Positions 1 to 8,035 of a DNA stretch of 64,000 bases are shown piece after piece (positions within the stretch are counted from its first letter, which is position 1; each line of letters begins with the position of its first letter). The notes under the pieces were generated by a model. The model saw only the letters and a program-made list of their open reading frames with translations. It made no database searches and had not been told where the DNA came from. Source of the stretch: BOG-1155 sp963733345 (lineage in GTDB: Bacteria > Desulfobacterota > Syntrophorhabdia > Syntrophorhabdales > WCHB1-27); the NCBI GenBank assembly GCA_963733345.1, contig CAVTDX010000079.1, positions 22,034 through 86,033 on the forward strand, written 5' to 3'. A program made the translations under genes and the position numbers.

Positions 1-79
1 GGGTGTTGTGGTGTTTGAGAATTGAGCGTTGCATAAACTGATTATTGTGGCAAATACTAAGGTGAGAGGTAATTTCTAG

Positions 80-943
80 ATGCCATTGATTACCATGAAG
101 GAAGCATTAAAAGAATCTGTTGAGAACCGTTATGCTGTTGGGGCCTTTGTCACTTGCGATCACAGCTTCAGCGAGGCTATCGCAAGGGCCGGCGAGGAAA
201 AAGGCGTACCAGTCATTATGATGGTGGCCGAGGCCGGCTTTAGACACATGGATTTGGATAATTTTTTCCCCTATGTCATTGAAAGAATTCGTCGCTCTTC
301 AATTCCTATTGCCTTGCATTTAGACCATGCTCAGAGTTATGAGACGGTCATGAAAGCCATTCACTTCGGTTGCACCTCGGTAATGATTGACGGCTCGGCT
401 CTGCGATATGAAGACAATGTGGCCCTGACAAAAAAAGTCGTAGAAGCAGCGCACGCGGCCGGCGTAAGCGTAGAGGCCGAGCTGGGCCATGTTGCCGGCA
501 GTGCAGCTAATTTAAGGGATGGAAGTGTTGTGGACGCATCGATGTTTACCAACCCGGAAGATGCAGCTCGTTTTGTAGAGGAAACGGGCATAGATGCTCT
601 TGCCGTAGCGTTCGGCACTGTGCACGGCGTATACAGGGATACGCCGAAGCTGGATCTAAGGCGTCTTCAGGATATCCGCGGGTCGGTTAATATTCCTTTG
701 GTTATGCATGGAGGCTCCGGTCTAACAGCAGAGGATTTTCGGAATGCCATCAGGTGCGGCATTAACAAGGTTAATTTCTTTACTGAGTTGTCTTTGGCGG
801 TCGTTTCCGCTATTGCGAAAGCGATTCAGGAGAAAGAAGGTTATTTGCATTATCCCGATATTATATCTCTGGCCACAAGTAAGGCGGTTGAGGTGGTCAA
901 GGAGCATATAGACATCTTCGGTACGCTGCCGTTGGCATACTGA
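80..943 (+). CDS. Class II fructose-bisphosphate/tagatose-bisphosphate-type aldolase
   Basis: 287-residue zinc aldolase of the FbaA/GatY/KbaY family, which cleaves a ketose 1,6-bisphosphate to dihydroxyacetone phosphate and an aldehyde in the cytoplasm. Visible family residues: Asp82 proton donor and zinc ligand His83 in HLDHAQ, Glu134 in EAELGHVAG, zinc ligands His182 (FGTVHGVY) and His210 (VMHGGSG), and the phosphate-binding GGSG at 211-214. Full length for the family. The start is supported by an AGAGGT motif about 9 bases upstream. Substrate (fructose, tagatose or another ketose) cannot be told from sequence alone. Base use is markedly more A/T-rich than in the genes downstream, suggesting a different origin; the upstream neighbour lies outside the window. 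Confidence 0.9.
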   Translation: MPLITMKEALKESVENRYAVGAFVTCDHSFSEAIARAGEEKGVPVIMMVAEAGFRHMDLDNFFPYVIERIRRSSIPIALHLDHAQSYETVMKAIHFGCTSVMIDGSALRYEDNVALTKKVVEAAHAAGVSVEAELGHVAGSAANLRDGSVVDASMFTNPEDAARFVEETGIDALAVAFGTVHGVYRDTPKLDLRRLQDIRGSVNIPLVMHGGSGLTAEDFRNAIRCGINKVNFFTELSLAVVSAIAKAIQEKEGYLHYPDIISLATSKAVEVVKEHIDIFGTLPLAY

Positions 944-1340
944 ATGAAGAGTTTTGTCACTCTCAAACGGTAATCATCGCCCGGTTCTACTGGTCGCTGG
1001 CATTAACCTGCAGGTACAGTAAAGTACGTGTATCTGATGCGAGTTGAACACGCATAACGGAGCGAGGCGACCCGCGAACGTTAAAGCGCATCAGTCCAGG
1101 CTCCCCGCCGGAATGACGAAATGGAGGCTTGATTCTTAGATTTCGTCATTCCGGCGATCGCACGTATATCGGCAGGATTTTGGCTACGCCCTGCGCCCTC
1201 GCCATGCCGAAGGCGTCGCGCAGCGCGGCCGCCGCCGTGTCGAGCGCCCGCTGCCTGCTCCGGGAGCTTTTAAAGAGCAGGAGAAAGGCGTGTATCATGT
1301 CCTCGAACTCGCAAGCCGGCCGGACGTGTCTATTGTCAAT
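944..1340. other. Intergenic region with inverted repeat and a possible short minus-strand ORF
   Basis: About 400 bases between the aldolase and the end of the minus-strand transporter operon. It contains the 17-bp inverted repeat listed at 1106-1156. On the minus strand, in frame with the stop of the binding-protein gene, a 50-codon ORF runs from an ATG at 1298 to a TGA at 1146 inside the repeat; it starts MIHAFLLLFK and looks protein-like, but it has no convincing ribosome binding site. I do not call it as a gene. Confidence 0.4.
1106..1156. repeat. Hairpin repeat, 17-bp perfect arms
   Basis: Perfect inverted repeat: the left arm 1106-1122 (CGCCGGAATGACGAAAT) is matched by its reverse complement at 1140-1156, with a 17-base loop. 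The CGTCATTCCGG core is the kind of sequence seen in scattered extragenic palindromes. It lies where the aldolase gene (+) and the transporter operon (-) converge, so it could act as a bidirectional terminator, although no clear T tract follows. Confidence 0.7.
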
Positions 1341-2372
1341 TCACGGCTTCAGGATTTCGTGCGTCTCCTGGGCACTGAGTCTCACGTCCAGAAAAAGCCT
1401 GAAGAACTCCTGCGTCTCTCCCGCCGCGTCGACCCTGTACCTTTCCGGGTAGAGGAGATTTGCCAGCCACTTTGCGCCGAGGAATCGCATGAACGAAGGC
1501 GGCCGGTCAAACCAGTTGAAGGGCTGGTTCGGGATCATATATACCTTTCTGTCCCGCACCGCTTTAATCCGCTGCCACCGGGGGTCCGAAAAAACCGTCC
1601 CGTAGAAAGTCTTCTCCAAGGCGAGCATTGTCTCCGGGTCATAGAGCATAAGCTGCTCGAATGAGATCTTCTCCATGCCGTAAAGGTTGCCCGTCCGGCA
1701 GCTATGCACGTTCCGCCCCCCCACGAGGGGGATGAGCTCCGCGTGCTGCGACGAATCGCATTCCGTGCTCAGGCCGTCGACGCCCTCGGCATAGTAGACT
1801 GAAACGCGTTTTTGTGCGGCCGTCGACGCTGCAAGAGCGGACATTTCGGAGAGCGTCTTTCGCGCATATGCGGCAAGCTTTTCCGCGCGCTCTTCGCGGC
1901 CGAGCACCCGGCCGAGGTAGAGAAACGCCGCCGGATAGTCGGAAAGGCCGTCGAGCTTCACGTTTACCACGGGCATGGGCATTGTCTTCATGGCCCTGTC
2001 AACCTTGTCGTTCATCGCGGAATCGTACTTCGACACCACTATCAGCTCCGGATTAGTCCTCAGGATCATTTCAAGGTTCGGCGTGTTGCCCTGTCCGAAC
2101 CACCCGCCGAGTACCGGCAATTCCTGTATGCTTTTCCGGAGGTGTTTCTTTTCCCATTCCCTGACCGGGAAATTAAGGCCCGCCAGCATGGAGGGGTCGA
2201 TGGCGTAAAGCATGTACGTCACCGGCGGCGACGTGCTGAAGACCTTGCTCGGATGGCCGGGCGCGATCGCCTTTCTCCCGAACATGTCGGTGATTTCTCG
2301 GGCGTGAACGAGCGTTGCCAGGGTCGCCAGGGCGAACAGGAGAAAGCAGAGTATTGTTGCGCGACTTTTCAT
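1341..2372 (-). CDS. Periplasmic binding protein of FecB/BtuF-type ABC importer (system 1)
   Basis: Helical-backbone metal-receptor family binding protein, about 343 residues, that would deliver a chelate or oxyanion to the permease encoded just upstream in the operon. An N-terminal signal peptide starts MKSRATILCFLLFALAT and ends near VHA. The class fold shows as two Rossmann-like lobes: the first around DMFGRKAIAP to LIVVSKYDS, the second after a long helix, with DPRWQRIKAVRDRKVYMIP near the end. The ATG at 2372 is chosen because the signal peptide starts there; an in-frame ATG at 2384 is the alternative. The ATG at 2405 would lie upstream of the predicted transcription start. The gene has its own operator-bearing promoter (2393-2425), so it can be expressed apart from the ATPase and permease genes. 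Substrate is inferred, not shown. Confidence 0.85.
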   Translation of the reverse strand: MKSRATILCFLLFALATLATLVHAREITDMFGRKAIAPGHPSKVFSTSPPVTYMLYAIDPSMLAGLNFPVREWEKKHLRKSIQELPVLGGWFGQGNTPNLEMILRTNPELIVVSKYDSAMNDKVDRAMKTMPMPVVNVKLDGLSDYPAAFLYLGRVLGREERAEKLAAYARKTLSEMSALAASTAAQKRVSVYYAEGVDGLSTECDSSQHAELIPLVGGRNVHSCRTGNLYGMEKISFEQLMLYDPETMLALEKTFYGTVFSDPRWQRIKAVRDRKVYMIPNQPFNWFDRPPSFMRFLGAKWLANLLYPERYRVDAAGETQEFFRLFLDVRLSAQETHEILKP

Positions 2373-2392
2373 CTGTGTGTCCATAACCTGAT

Positions 2393-2425
2393 GGCTATAT
2401 ATCATACAATATAACGTTGGGTCAA
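2393..2425 (-). promoter_or_regulatory. Promoter overlapped by a ModE-like operator, upstream of binding protein 1
   Basis: Read on the minus strand: -35 TTGACC (2420-2425), an 18-base spacer, -10 TATATA (2396-2401). A 24-bp inverted repeat at 2393-2416 covers the -10 and most of the spacer: half-sites CGTTATAT and ATATAGCC around 8 bases. This matches the E. coli ModE (molybdate repressor) operator arrangement, CGTTATAT-N8-ACATAACG, as I recall it. The -35 lies directly beyond the ATPase stop codon. The predicted start (about 2389) leaves a very short 5' leader. Confidence 0.65.
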
Positions 2426-3265
2426 TTATTTTCGGCGTTCGTTTCCGAAAATGCGCACGTTCGCGCCGGTTGCCTGCCCGGCCGTCGCCTCGATCGTCTC
2501 GGGAACGCAGGTCCGCAGCGAGCCGTTTACCTTGACGACGTTGACCCGCGCATTGTAGAGGCGAAAGAGGTTTTCCGCGGTAATCGCCTCATCGCATGGG
2601 CCGTCCGCCATGATCGTCCCGTTCTTTATCATGATTGCGCGGTCCGCGATCCAGAGGGCGTGCTCGGGGGAATGGGTGGACTTGATGAAGGTGTATCCTT
2701 CACGGGCAAGCTCGGAGATCTGCTCCAGAAGCCTGAGTTGGTTTCCATAGTCGAGGCCGCTTGCCGGCTCGTCCATTATCATTGTCTTTGCCCCTTGCGC
2801 CAGGGCCCTCGCAATGATAGTAAGCTGCCTTTCTCCGCCGCTTATCTCGGTGTACGCCCGTTCCGCCAGATGGAGTATCGAGAGCCGGCGCAGAGCGTCA
2901 TAGGCAATGTCGAGGTCTTTTTTAGAGTACTTGAAAAAGAAGGCTTTATGGGGTATGCGCCCCATAAGGGCGACGTCGATGACCGAATAGGCGAAGGCGC
3001 TCCTATGCGTCTGGGGAACGTAAGCGATCTCGCGGGCGAGTCGCCTGGCGCCGATACCGGAGACCTCGGTCCCTTTGTAAGAGACCCGGCCGCGCAAAGG
3101 CTTCAGCATGCCGAGCATTACCTTGATGAGCGTACTCTTCCCGCATCCGTTGGGACCGAGCAGCGTCACGACCTCGCCCTGTCCGACTGCGAGACCGACG
3201 TCCTTGAGGACCGCCCTGTTTCCATACGCAAACGACACGCCGTCCAGGCTGATAAGCGGCGCCAT
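2426..3265 (-). CDS. ABC transporter ATP-binding protein (FecE/BtuD type, system 1)
   Basis: Cytoplasmic ATPase of a type II (FecCDE/BtuCD-like) importer, about 279 residues. It shows a Walker A (LLGPNGCGKSTLIK), Q-loop (YVPQTHR), signature ISGGERQLTIIARALA, Walker B (KTMIMDEPASGLD) and the switch His in STHSPEHAL. The ATG at 3265 is preferred because it overlaps the permease stop as TGATG and gives MAPLISLDG, closely matching the start of the second ATPase in this window (MAPLVEV). It powers the permease encoded just upstream. Confidence 0.92.
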   Translation of the reverse strand: MAPLISLDGVSFAYGNRAVLKDVGLAVGQGEVVTLLGPNGCGKSTLIKVMLGMLKPLRGRVSYKGTEVSGIGARRLAREIAYVPQTHRSAFAYSVIDVALMGRIPHKAFFFKYSKKDLDIAYDALRRLSILHLAERAYTEISGGERQLTIIARALAQGAKTMIMDEPASGLDYGNQLRLLEQISELAREGYTFIKSTHSPEHALWIADRAIMIKNGTIMADGPCDEAITAENLFRLYNARVNVVKVNGSLRTCVPETIEATAGQATGANVRIFGNERRK

Positions 3266-4287
3266 CAGCTCCAACCCCTCCTCGATTTTCTCAGCACCAC
3301 CGCAAAGAAGGGCACGCCGATGAGCGAGGTGGCAATGCCGACGGGGATCTCCACATTGAAGAGCAGTCTCGATATGTCGTCAACGACGATCAGGTAAACG
3401 GCGCCGATGAGGGCGCAGGCGGGAACCAGCGTTTTATTGTCGGGACCGACGAGCATCCGCGCGATGTGGGGTATAATGAGGCCGACCCAGCCGATCATGC
3501 CCGCCATCACCACCGTGAGTGCGCTCGCGACGGTGGCAAGGAAGATAAGTAGAGTGCGGACCCATTCGACGGGGATGCCTAAGGCCCTGGCTTCTTCGTC
3601 GCCCATGCTCAACGCGTTGAGGTAGCCGGAGAAGAGGGTCGCCAGGATAATGCTCGCTATTTGGGGGATGGCGACAAAGGCGAGGGTGCGGGTGTCGATC
3701 AGGGAGAGTCCTCCCATGAGCCACGTGGTGATGGCCGGAAGCTGGTTGTAAGGATCGGCGACGTATTTTACCACCGACAAAAGGGAAGTGAAGAGGGCGC
3801 TGCTGATGACGCCGCCGAGCACCAGAAGAAGGATCGTGTTGCCCCTGTACATCTTCATCAGGCTGACCGACATGAGCACCGCAGCAAAACCGAAGACAAA
3901 GGTGCTTATCTGCACGGCGACCCAGCTTTTCAGAAAGACCATGCCGAATGCCGCGCCGAACGAAGCGCCGGCGAGAACGCCGAGGATGTCCGGAGAAACC
4001 AGGGGGTTGACGAACATGGCCTGAAAGGCGGCGCCCGACACGGAAAGGGATGCGCCGATCAGGGCCGCCGCGAGAATGCGCGGGAGCCGGATGTCGAGGA
4101 GGAGGTTCCCGAGAAGGCGGGAGGCGTCGGGGGTCATGTGCCCCACGTTGAATGCCTTATGGAGAAAGAACATGACCGTATCCCGGAGAGACACGGGGTA
4201 TTTGCCGAGGCTCAGCGAAACGCCGGCTGTCGCGACGAGGGCGAAAGAGAGGGCCGGGAAAAGGCTCTTTCCCGAACTTCGCCTCAT
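3265..4287 (-). CDS. FecCD-family ABC permease (system 1)
   Basis: Inner-membrane permease of the BtuC/FecCD family, about 340 residues with many hydrophobic segments. Family signatures seen: ILAAALIGASLSVSGAAFQ, NPLVSPDILGVLAGASFGAA, GDEEARALGIPVEWVR (the cytoplasmic loop contacting the ATPase) and GMIGWVGLIIPHIARMLVGP near the C terminus. The ATG at 4287 (MRRSSGKSLF) overlaps the methyltransferase stop as ATGA, pointing to translational coupling. The closest relatives by family carry iron chelates, corrinoids, haem or, in the MolBC branch, molybdate/tungstate; the operator evidence favours the last. Confidence 0.92.
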   Translation of the reverse strand: MRRSSGKSLFPALSFALVATAGVSLSLGKYPVSLRDTVMFFLHKAFNVGHMTPDASRLLGNLLLDIRLPRILAAALIGASLSVSGAAFQAMFVNPLVSPDILGVLAGASFGAAFGMVFLKSWVAVQISTFVFGFAAVLMSVSLMKMYRGNTILLLVLGGVISSALFTSLLSVVKYVADPYNQLPAITTWLMGGLSLIDTRTLAFVAIPQIASIILATLFSGYLNALSMGDEEARALGIPVEWVRTLLIFLATVASALTVVMAGMIGWVGLIIPHIARMLVGPDNKTLVPACALIGAVYLIVVDDISRLLFNVEIPVGIATSLIGVPFFAVVLRKSRRGWS

Positions 4288-5117
4288 GACTTCTCCCACC
4301 ACATCACCGCCCATCGGACCGCCTTGTTGTAGGAGAACCCCCAGCGTTCATCCCTGAAGACCAGGTTCTCTTTGATATACGCCCGGAGCTTCTCCTCTTC
4401 GGTGCCGCTCAGCCCATCGAAGAACATCCACTGCATTCCGAGAAACGCCTCCTCCGGACTGCCGTAGGTTCTATTGCGCGTTTCGTCGATAAAGGCCACG
4501 TTCGCGAGGATGTCCATCCCGTAGAGCATGTTGTAGTTGTAGATGTAGTCGGGGCCAAGATCGAGTGGCCTGCCGATCGCCTCGAAGATGCGTCGATCAT
4601 AAGGGCCGTCGCCCACGATAGTGGCAATGTAGACGCGCTTCCGCGCAGCCCCTTGAAGCTTGAGGACGGAGGCGGCCAGGTCTTCGGCGACCATGGAGCG
4701 GGAAGCCAATGCCACGTCGTATGCGCCGATCCCAAGCTCCTGCCAGTCGTCTTCCCATCGACCCTGAATGGTCGTCACATTCTCTATGCCTTCGTCTTCG
4801 CATCGCTCCCGCAGTATGGCGAGCATCTCGCCGGAAAGATCGACGGCCGTAACGGCGGAGACCGACTTTGCAAGCGGAACGGCGATGGCCCCGCTCCCGC
4901 AGCCCATGTCAAGGACGCTCCAGTCTTTCTCGGGCTTCATGATCTCAAGTAAGCGGTCGGCGTACGGCGTCTCCGAGGCTGCCTTCGCAAAGGAGGAAGC
5001 CCGCCCATCCCAGAAACGCTCATCCCTGCCGCGCGATGTTCTTCCTGCGCTGCGGCCGCGCCACACCCGGTTCCAGTCAATTGCCTTGACATCGATCTCG
5101 TCTTCCCGCAAAACCAT
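4284..5117 (-). CDS. Class I SAM-dependent methyltransferase in transporter operon
   Basis: 277-residue Rossmann-fold methyltransferase. The SAM-binding motif I is SVLDMGCGSGAIAVPLA (about residues 86-102) with the acidic motif II in VTAVDLSGEM. It is preceded by a good ribosome binding site (GGAAGGAGA) and overlaps the permease start by 4 bases. Methyltransferases of this class recur beside FecCD-type importers together with FmdE and DUF364 proteins, but the substrate is unknown. Acting on an imported or secreted chelator is one possibility; this is a guess from context. Confidence 0.8.
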   Translation of the reverse strand: MVLREDEIDVKAIDWNRVWRGRSAGRTSRGRDERFWDGRASSFAKAASETPYADRLLEIMKPEKDWSVLDMGCGSGAIAVPLAKSVSAVTAVDLSGEMLAILRERCEDEGIENVTTIQGRWEDDWQELGIGAYDVALASRSMVAEDLAASVLKLQGAARKRVYIATIVGDGPYDRRIFEAIGRPLDLGPDYIYNYNMLYGMDILANVAFIDETRNRTYGSPEEAFLGMQWMFFDGLSGTEEEKLRAYIKENLVFRDERWGFSYNKAVRWAVMWWEKS

Positions 5118-5145
5118 TCTCCTTCCGTTTCCCCGCCGCCCTATT

Positions 5146-5754
5146 TCACACGTTCATTCCCGCTGTCCCCACGACTTCGTAGTAGCTCGTACCGCTCGCA
5201 CACGACCGGCAGAGCACCCTTCCGTCCTTCCGTTCTTCCCGCATGTCCATGACCCGCTCGCCGCAGGCCTCGCAGGCGACGATGCGGAGGGGTTTTCCGG
5301 GCAAGTCTTCCGGCTTGAGCCTTACGCGGACTTCCTGAAGCTCAAAGAGCTCTTCGGAAGGCATCATGGCGTACTCTTCCGTATGGGGGGACTTCTCGAT
5401 CTCCTCTCTCGTCGTTACCTTGTCGCCTTCCCTGTTTTTTGCGAAGACCCGAACCGCTTTGCCTGTCTTCAGGTTGATAAAGGTAGCCGCCATCTTGCCG
5501 TGATCGAGGATCTTCATGGTGCGCTTGCCCGGGTGGCAGCCGGTCACCGCCAGAATGGCGTCGCTCGCACACCTGTCCGTCTCTACGTAGACGATAAGGT
5601 TTTTCCTGTCGGCGCCTTTTGGATCATCGATCCCGATAGCTTTCAAACCTATTACGGCCATCCTTGTCCCTAGGATGATCCCTGCACAGAGGTCCCCGTG
5701 AAAGGCCTTTGCTTCGCCTATGCAGGCGTCTAGATCCAGGTTGTTCGTCCCCAT
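5146..5754 (-). CDS. FmdE-family protein with C-terminal zinc ribbon
   Basis: About 202 residues. The N-terminal FmdE domain carries FHGDLCAGIILGTRMAV, matching the family FHGHLCPG motif but with Asp for His and Ala for Pro, followed by a conserved Cys in ETDRCASDAI and CHPGKRTM. The C-terminal zinc ribbon has CEACGERV and CRSC. FmdE was first named from the molybdenum formylmethanofuran dehydrogenase cluster of methanogens; most bacterial members have no proven function, though metal binding is likely. The ATG at 5754 is chosen for its GGAGA ribosome binding site; a TTG at 5793 overlapping the upstream stop is possible. It sits between the DUF364 and methyltransferase genes of a transporter operon. 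Confidence 0.82.
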   Translation of the reverse strand: MGTNNLDLDACIGEAKAFHGDLCAGIILGTRMAVIGLKAIGIDDPKGADRKNLIVYVETDRCASDAILAVTGCHPGKRTMKILDHGKMAATFINLKTGKAVRVFAKNREGDKVTTREEIEKSPHTEEYAMMPSEELFELQEVRVRLKPEDLPGKPLRIVACEACGERVMDMREERKDGRVLCRSCASGTSYYEVVGTAGMNV

Positions 5755-5789
5755 CTTTTCTCCTCTTTGGCGTAAATTGTACTGTTTGG

Positions 5790-6599
5790 TCAACCCCTCA
5801 GCACGTTTATCTTCCTCACGCAGGCATCGAAGAGATGGTAGGCGCCGACTCCTTCGGCCAGCATGTCAAGGGCCGTATCCGGCTGGGCGACGTGCACGCC
5901 GCTCACGGCGGTTGCATTATGCTCGAAGAGCACATCGGGGAGCAGGCTTGCCGTGGGTCCGGTCACGATGACGTTCGCGCCCGGTCTCGTTGCCGCGAGA
6001 AGGTCGTCGATCGTCCGGTTTGCTATTGACGCTCCCGTGATGATGACCGTGTCGCACAAGGGCAGCACGTCGCCCGCATTTTCAGCCGGGACGTAGAACT
6101 TCATCTCCTCCGGCTTCAACGCCTCCGGTCTTTTCTCGATGACGGAGAGGTCTATCCCGGGGATGATCTTGAGCTGTTTGAGGAAAGGAACGAAGGCGCC
6201 CACCATGCCTATTTTTCCCGCCGTTCTCAAATCGACCAGCTCAAGGGCGTCGGCGTCGTAGATGACCCGGTAGCGCTCGGGGGTGATGAACCTCGAAGAG
6301 AGGGCGTTCATCACGACGAGCCTTACCAGTTCGGAGAGCATCGATCCTCCCCGCTGCTTGAGGGCCTCGGATACGGCCATTCCCTTCAGGGGCGCGGGGG
6401 CAGGACGCTCCGCGGCCATGGAGGGACAACAGGAAACGCCGTGCAGGTCCGAGGTGGGAGTGTAGGCGACGCCTCCCGACCCGTCAGAGAGCTTCACCCC
6501 GGTGAAGAATACGCCGATAACGATCCTCTCGATGCTTAGCTTCCTTATCTGCTCTCCGTACAATTGTTGTAAAAGATCGATCGTCCTGTCAACGATCAT
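5790..6599 (-). CDS. DUF364/DUF4213 putative heavy-metal chelation protein
   Basis: About 269 residues, first gene of the system 1 operon. The N-terminal DUF4213 part (residues ~1-90) contains IGVFFTGVKLSDGSGGVAY and a Cys-Cys pair in HGVSCCPSM. The C-terminal DUF364 Rossmann-like part includes GKIGMVGAFVPFLK and VIVTGPTASLLPDVLFEH. Proteins of this family are annotated as putative metal chelators and commonly sit beside FecCD importers. The ATG at 6599 is chosen because GAGAAAGG lies upstream; the 13 residues before it in the open frame look non-coding. Role in handling the imported metal or oxyanion is inference. Confidence 0.75.
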   Translation of the reverse strand: MIVDRTIDLLQQLYGEQIRKLSIERIVIGVFFTGVKLSDGSGGVAYTPTSDLHGVSCCPSMAAERPAPAPLKGMAVSEALKQRGGSMLSELVRLVVMNALSSRFITPERYRVIYDADALELVDLRTAGKIGMVGAFVPFLKQLKIIPGIDLSVIEKRPEALKPEEMKFYVPAENAGDVLPLCDTVIITGASIANRTIDDLLAATRPGANVIVTGPTASLLPDVLFEHNATAVSGVHVAQPDTALDMLAEGVGAYHLFDACVRKINVLRG

Positions 6600-6683
6600 G
6601 GGCCTTTCCTTTCTCCGCGATGAAATTTCGGCATGCATAGCCCGCCTAAGGTTGGCGCTAGCTATTCACGGCAATAACCTTTC

Positions 6684-6718
6684 CGTTATATATAGGGCAT
6701 TCTGCGCCGCCGAGTCAA
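6684..6718 (-). promoter_or_regulatory. Promoter for the system 1 operon with a ModE-like half-site
   Basis: Minus-strand -35 TTGACT (6713-6718), 18-base spacer, -10 TATATA (6689-6694): the same spacing and near-identical hexamers as the two operator-bearing promoters at 2396-2425 and 12293-12322. An ATATAACG half-site (6684-6691) overlaps the -10, but the opposite arm at 8-base spacing is not recognisable. The leader to the DUF364 ATG is about 80 bases. Confidence 0.5.
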
Positions 6719-6887
6719 GCATATTCTTTGGCGCCTGTTCTCCCGGCGGCCACGCCAGCCTTCTCCATTCTTCCCCTGGAAAATCCGGGTCCCTGCTTTA
6801 GCCCAAAATGACGGCCTAAGACGGACAAGGGTCGGTTTATTTATGCCATTAGACACTATCAGGCGAAGGATAATGGCTAAGCCCGGC

Positions 6888-7310
6888 CTATTTTCCCGCC
6901 GCTTGCTGCCGCGGCCGAACCGCGACGGCGATCCTCGTCACGCCCACCTGGCGCACGGCGTCCATCAGGTCCACCACCCGGCCATGCTCCACTGCCCTGT
7001 CAGCGTTGATTACCACAGAGACGTCTGCGCCCGTCGCTTTCCAGAGCGCGAGGCGCGCGGCGGCGTCGGCAGGAGACGCCACGGGCGCCTTGTCGAAGAA
7101 GAGCTGTCCTTCCCTGTCGACCGTGAGGGTTACCACCTGGTGAAGCTCTTCCTGGGCGGTCGCCGCGTGGGGGAGGTTGACGGGTATCCCCCGCTGCATG
7201 GTCATGGAAAGGGTCGCGACCATGAAGAAGACGAGGAGGAAAAACATGGTGTCGATCATCGGTATGATCTCTATACGCGCCTTTTTCCTCTGTCGCCGGG
7301 CGATCTTCAC
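6888..7310 (-). CDS. exbD: ExbD/TolR-family energiser protein
   Basis: 140 residues. A single N-terminal membrane segment carries the conserved aspartate (RIEIIPMIDTMFFLLVFFM), then a periplasmic domain of the ExbD type ending near RIAVAVRPRQ. With ExbB it couples the proton gradient to TonB. Its start overlaps the exbB stop by 4 bases (ATGA), as expected for subunits made in fixed ratio. It is the last gene of the minus-strand run receptor, sulfite-oxidase-fold protein, TonB, ExbB, ExbD, so this set probably serves that receptor. Confidence 0.92.
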   Translation of the reverse strand: MKIARRQRKKARIEIIPMIDTMFFLLVFFMVATLSMTMQRGIPVNLPHAATAQEELHQVVTLTVDREGQLFFDKAPVASPADAAARLALWKATGADVSVVINADRAVEHGRVVDLMDAVRQVGVTRIAVAVRPRQQAAGK

Positions 7311-7927
7311 GACGGCCGTCCCTTCCCGGCGCCGTTTAGGGCTATTTCCAGCCGGGTCGCAGACGTTTCGATCAGGTCAGTCTCTCCTTCGACGCGGGAG
7401 AGAAAGTAATTGTAGAAAACGAGGGTCACGACGGCGATGGAGATGCCGGCGGCAGTACAGATGAGGGCCTCCGCCACGCCCCCGGTGACTGCGTGGGGCT
7501 GACCCAGGCCGGTGGCCGCCATGATGTTGAAGGCGTTCATCATGCCTATGATCGTGCCCAAAAGGCCGAGGAGAGGAGAAAGGGTGATGATGGTGTCAAG
7601 CGCGGCGAGTCCCCGTTTCATGCCCGATATCTCGGCCGATGCCTCCGCCTCCATGGCGCCGGTCGGTTCGAAGGCATGCGCGATGCCTGCCGAGAGCACT
7701 TTCATGACGGGCAAACACGTCCTTTTGGACCCACTGGTCTCGCCTGCGATGCTCAGCGCCTCTTTCAGGCAACCCCTGCCCGCGAGGCCGATCACCTCAT
7801 CGGCGCGGCTCGCTTGACGCAAACGTGCAAAAAAGAAAAACCTCTCGATGATGATAGTCACCGCCACTACGGAACAGAGTGCAAGGGGGACCATCATCCA
7901 TCCGCCTCCGACCAGTACGTGCCACAT
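7307..7927 (-). CDS. exbB: ExbB/TolQ/MotA-family proton channel protein
   Basis: 206 residues with three hydrophobic segments: residues ~10-30 (WMMVPLALCSVVAVTIIIER), ~105-135 (ITLSPLLGLLGTIIGMMNAF) and ~150-175. The Pro/Gly-rich SPLLGLLGTIIGM motif and TAAGISIAVVTLVFYNYF are typical of MotA/TolQ/ExbB. It forms the pentameric proton channel around ExbD and energises TonB. About 108 bases separate it from the tonB stop; there is no obvious terminator in that gap, so one transcript is likely. Confidence 0.92.
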   Translation of the reverse strand: MWHVLVGGGWMMVPLALCSVVAVTIIIERFFFFARLRQASRADEVIGLAGRGCLKEALSIAGETSGSKRTCLPVMKVLSAGIAHAFEPTGAMEAEASAEISGMKRGLAALDTIITLSPLLGLLGTIIGMMNAFNIMAATGLGQPHAVTGGVAEALICTAAGISIAVVTLVFYNYFLSRVEGETDLIETSATRLEIALNGAGKGRPS

Positions 7928-8035
7928 GGATTTTGCCCTTCTTCCTGTTTATTTAAGTTTCGCGCAGCCAAACTCGCGCTGTGCATCCATCTGCCGCCCT
8001 GCGCACGGCAAGCGAGGGTTCTTCCCTATTTTACC

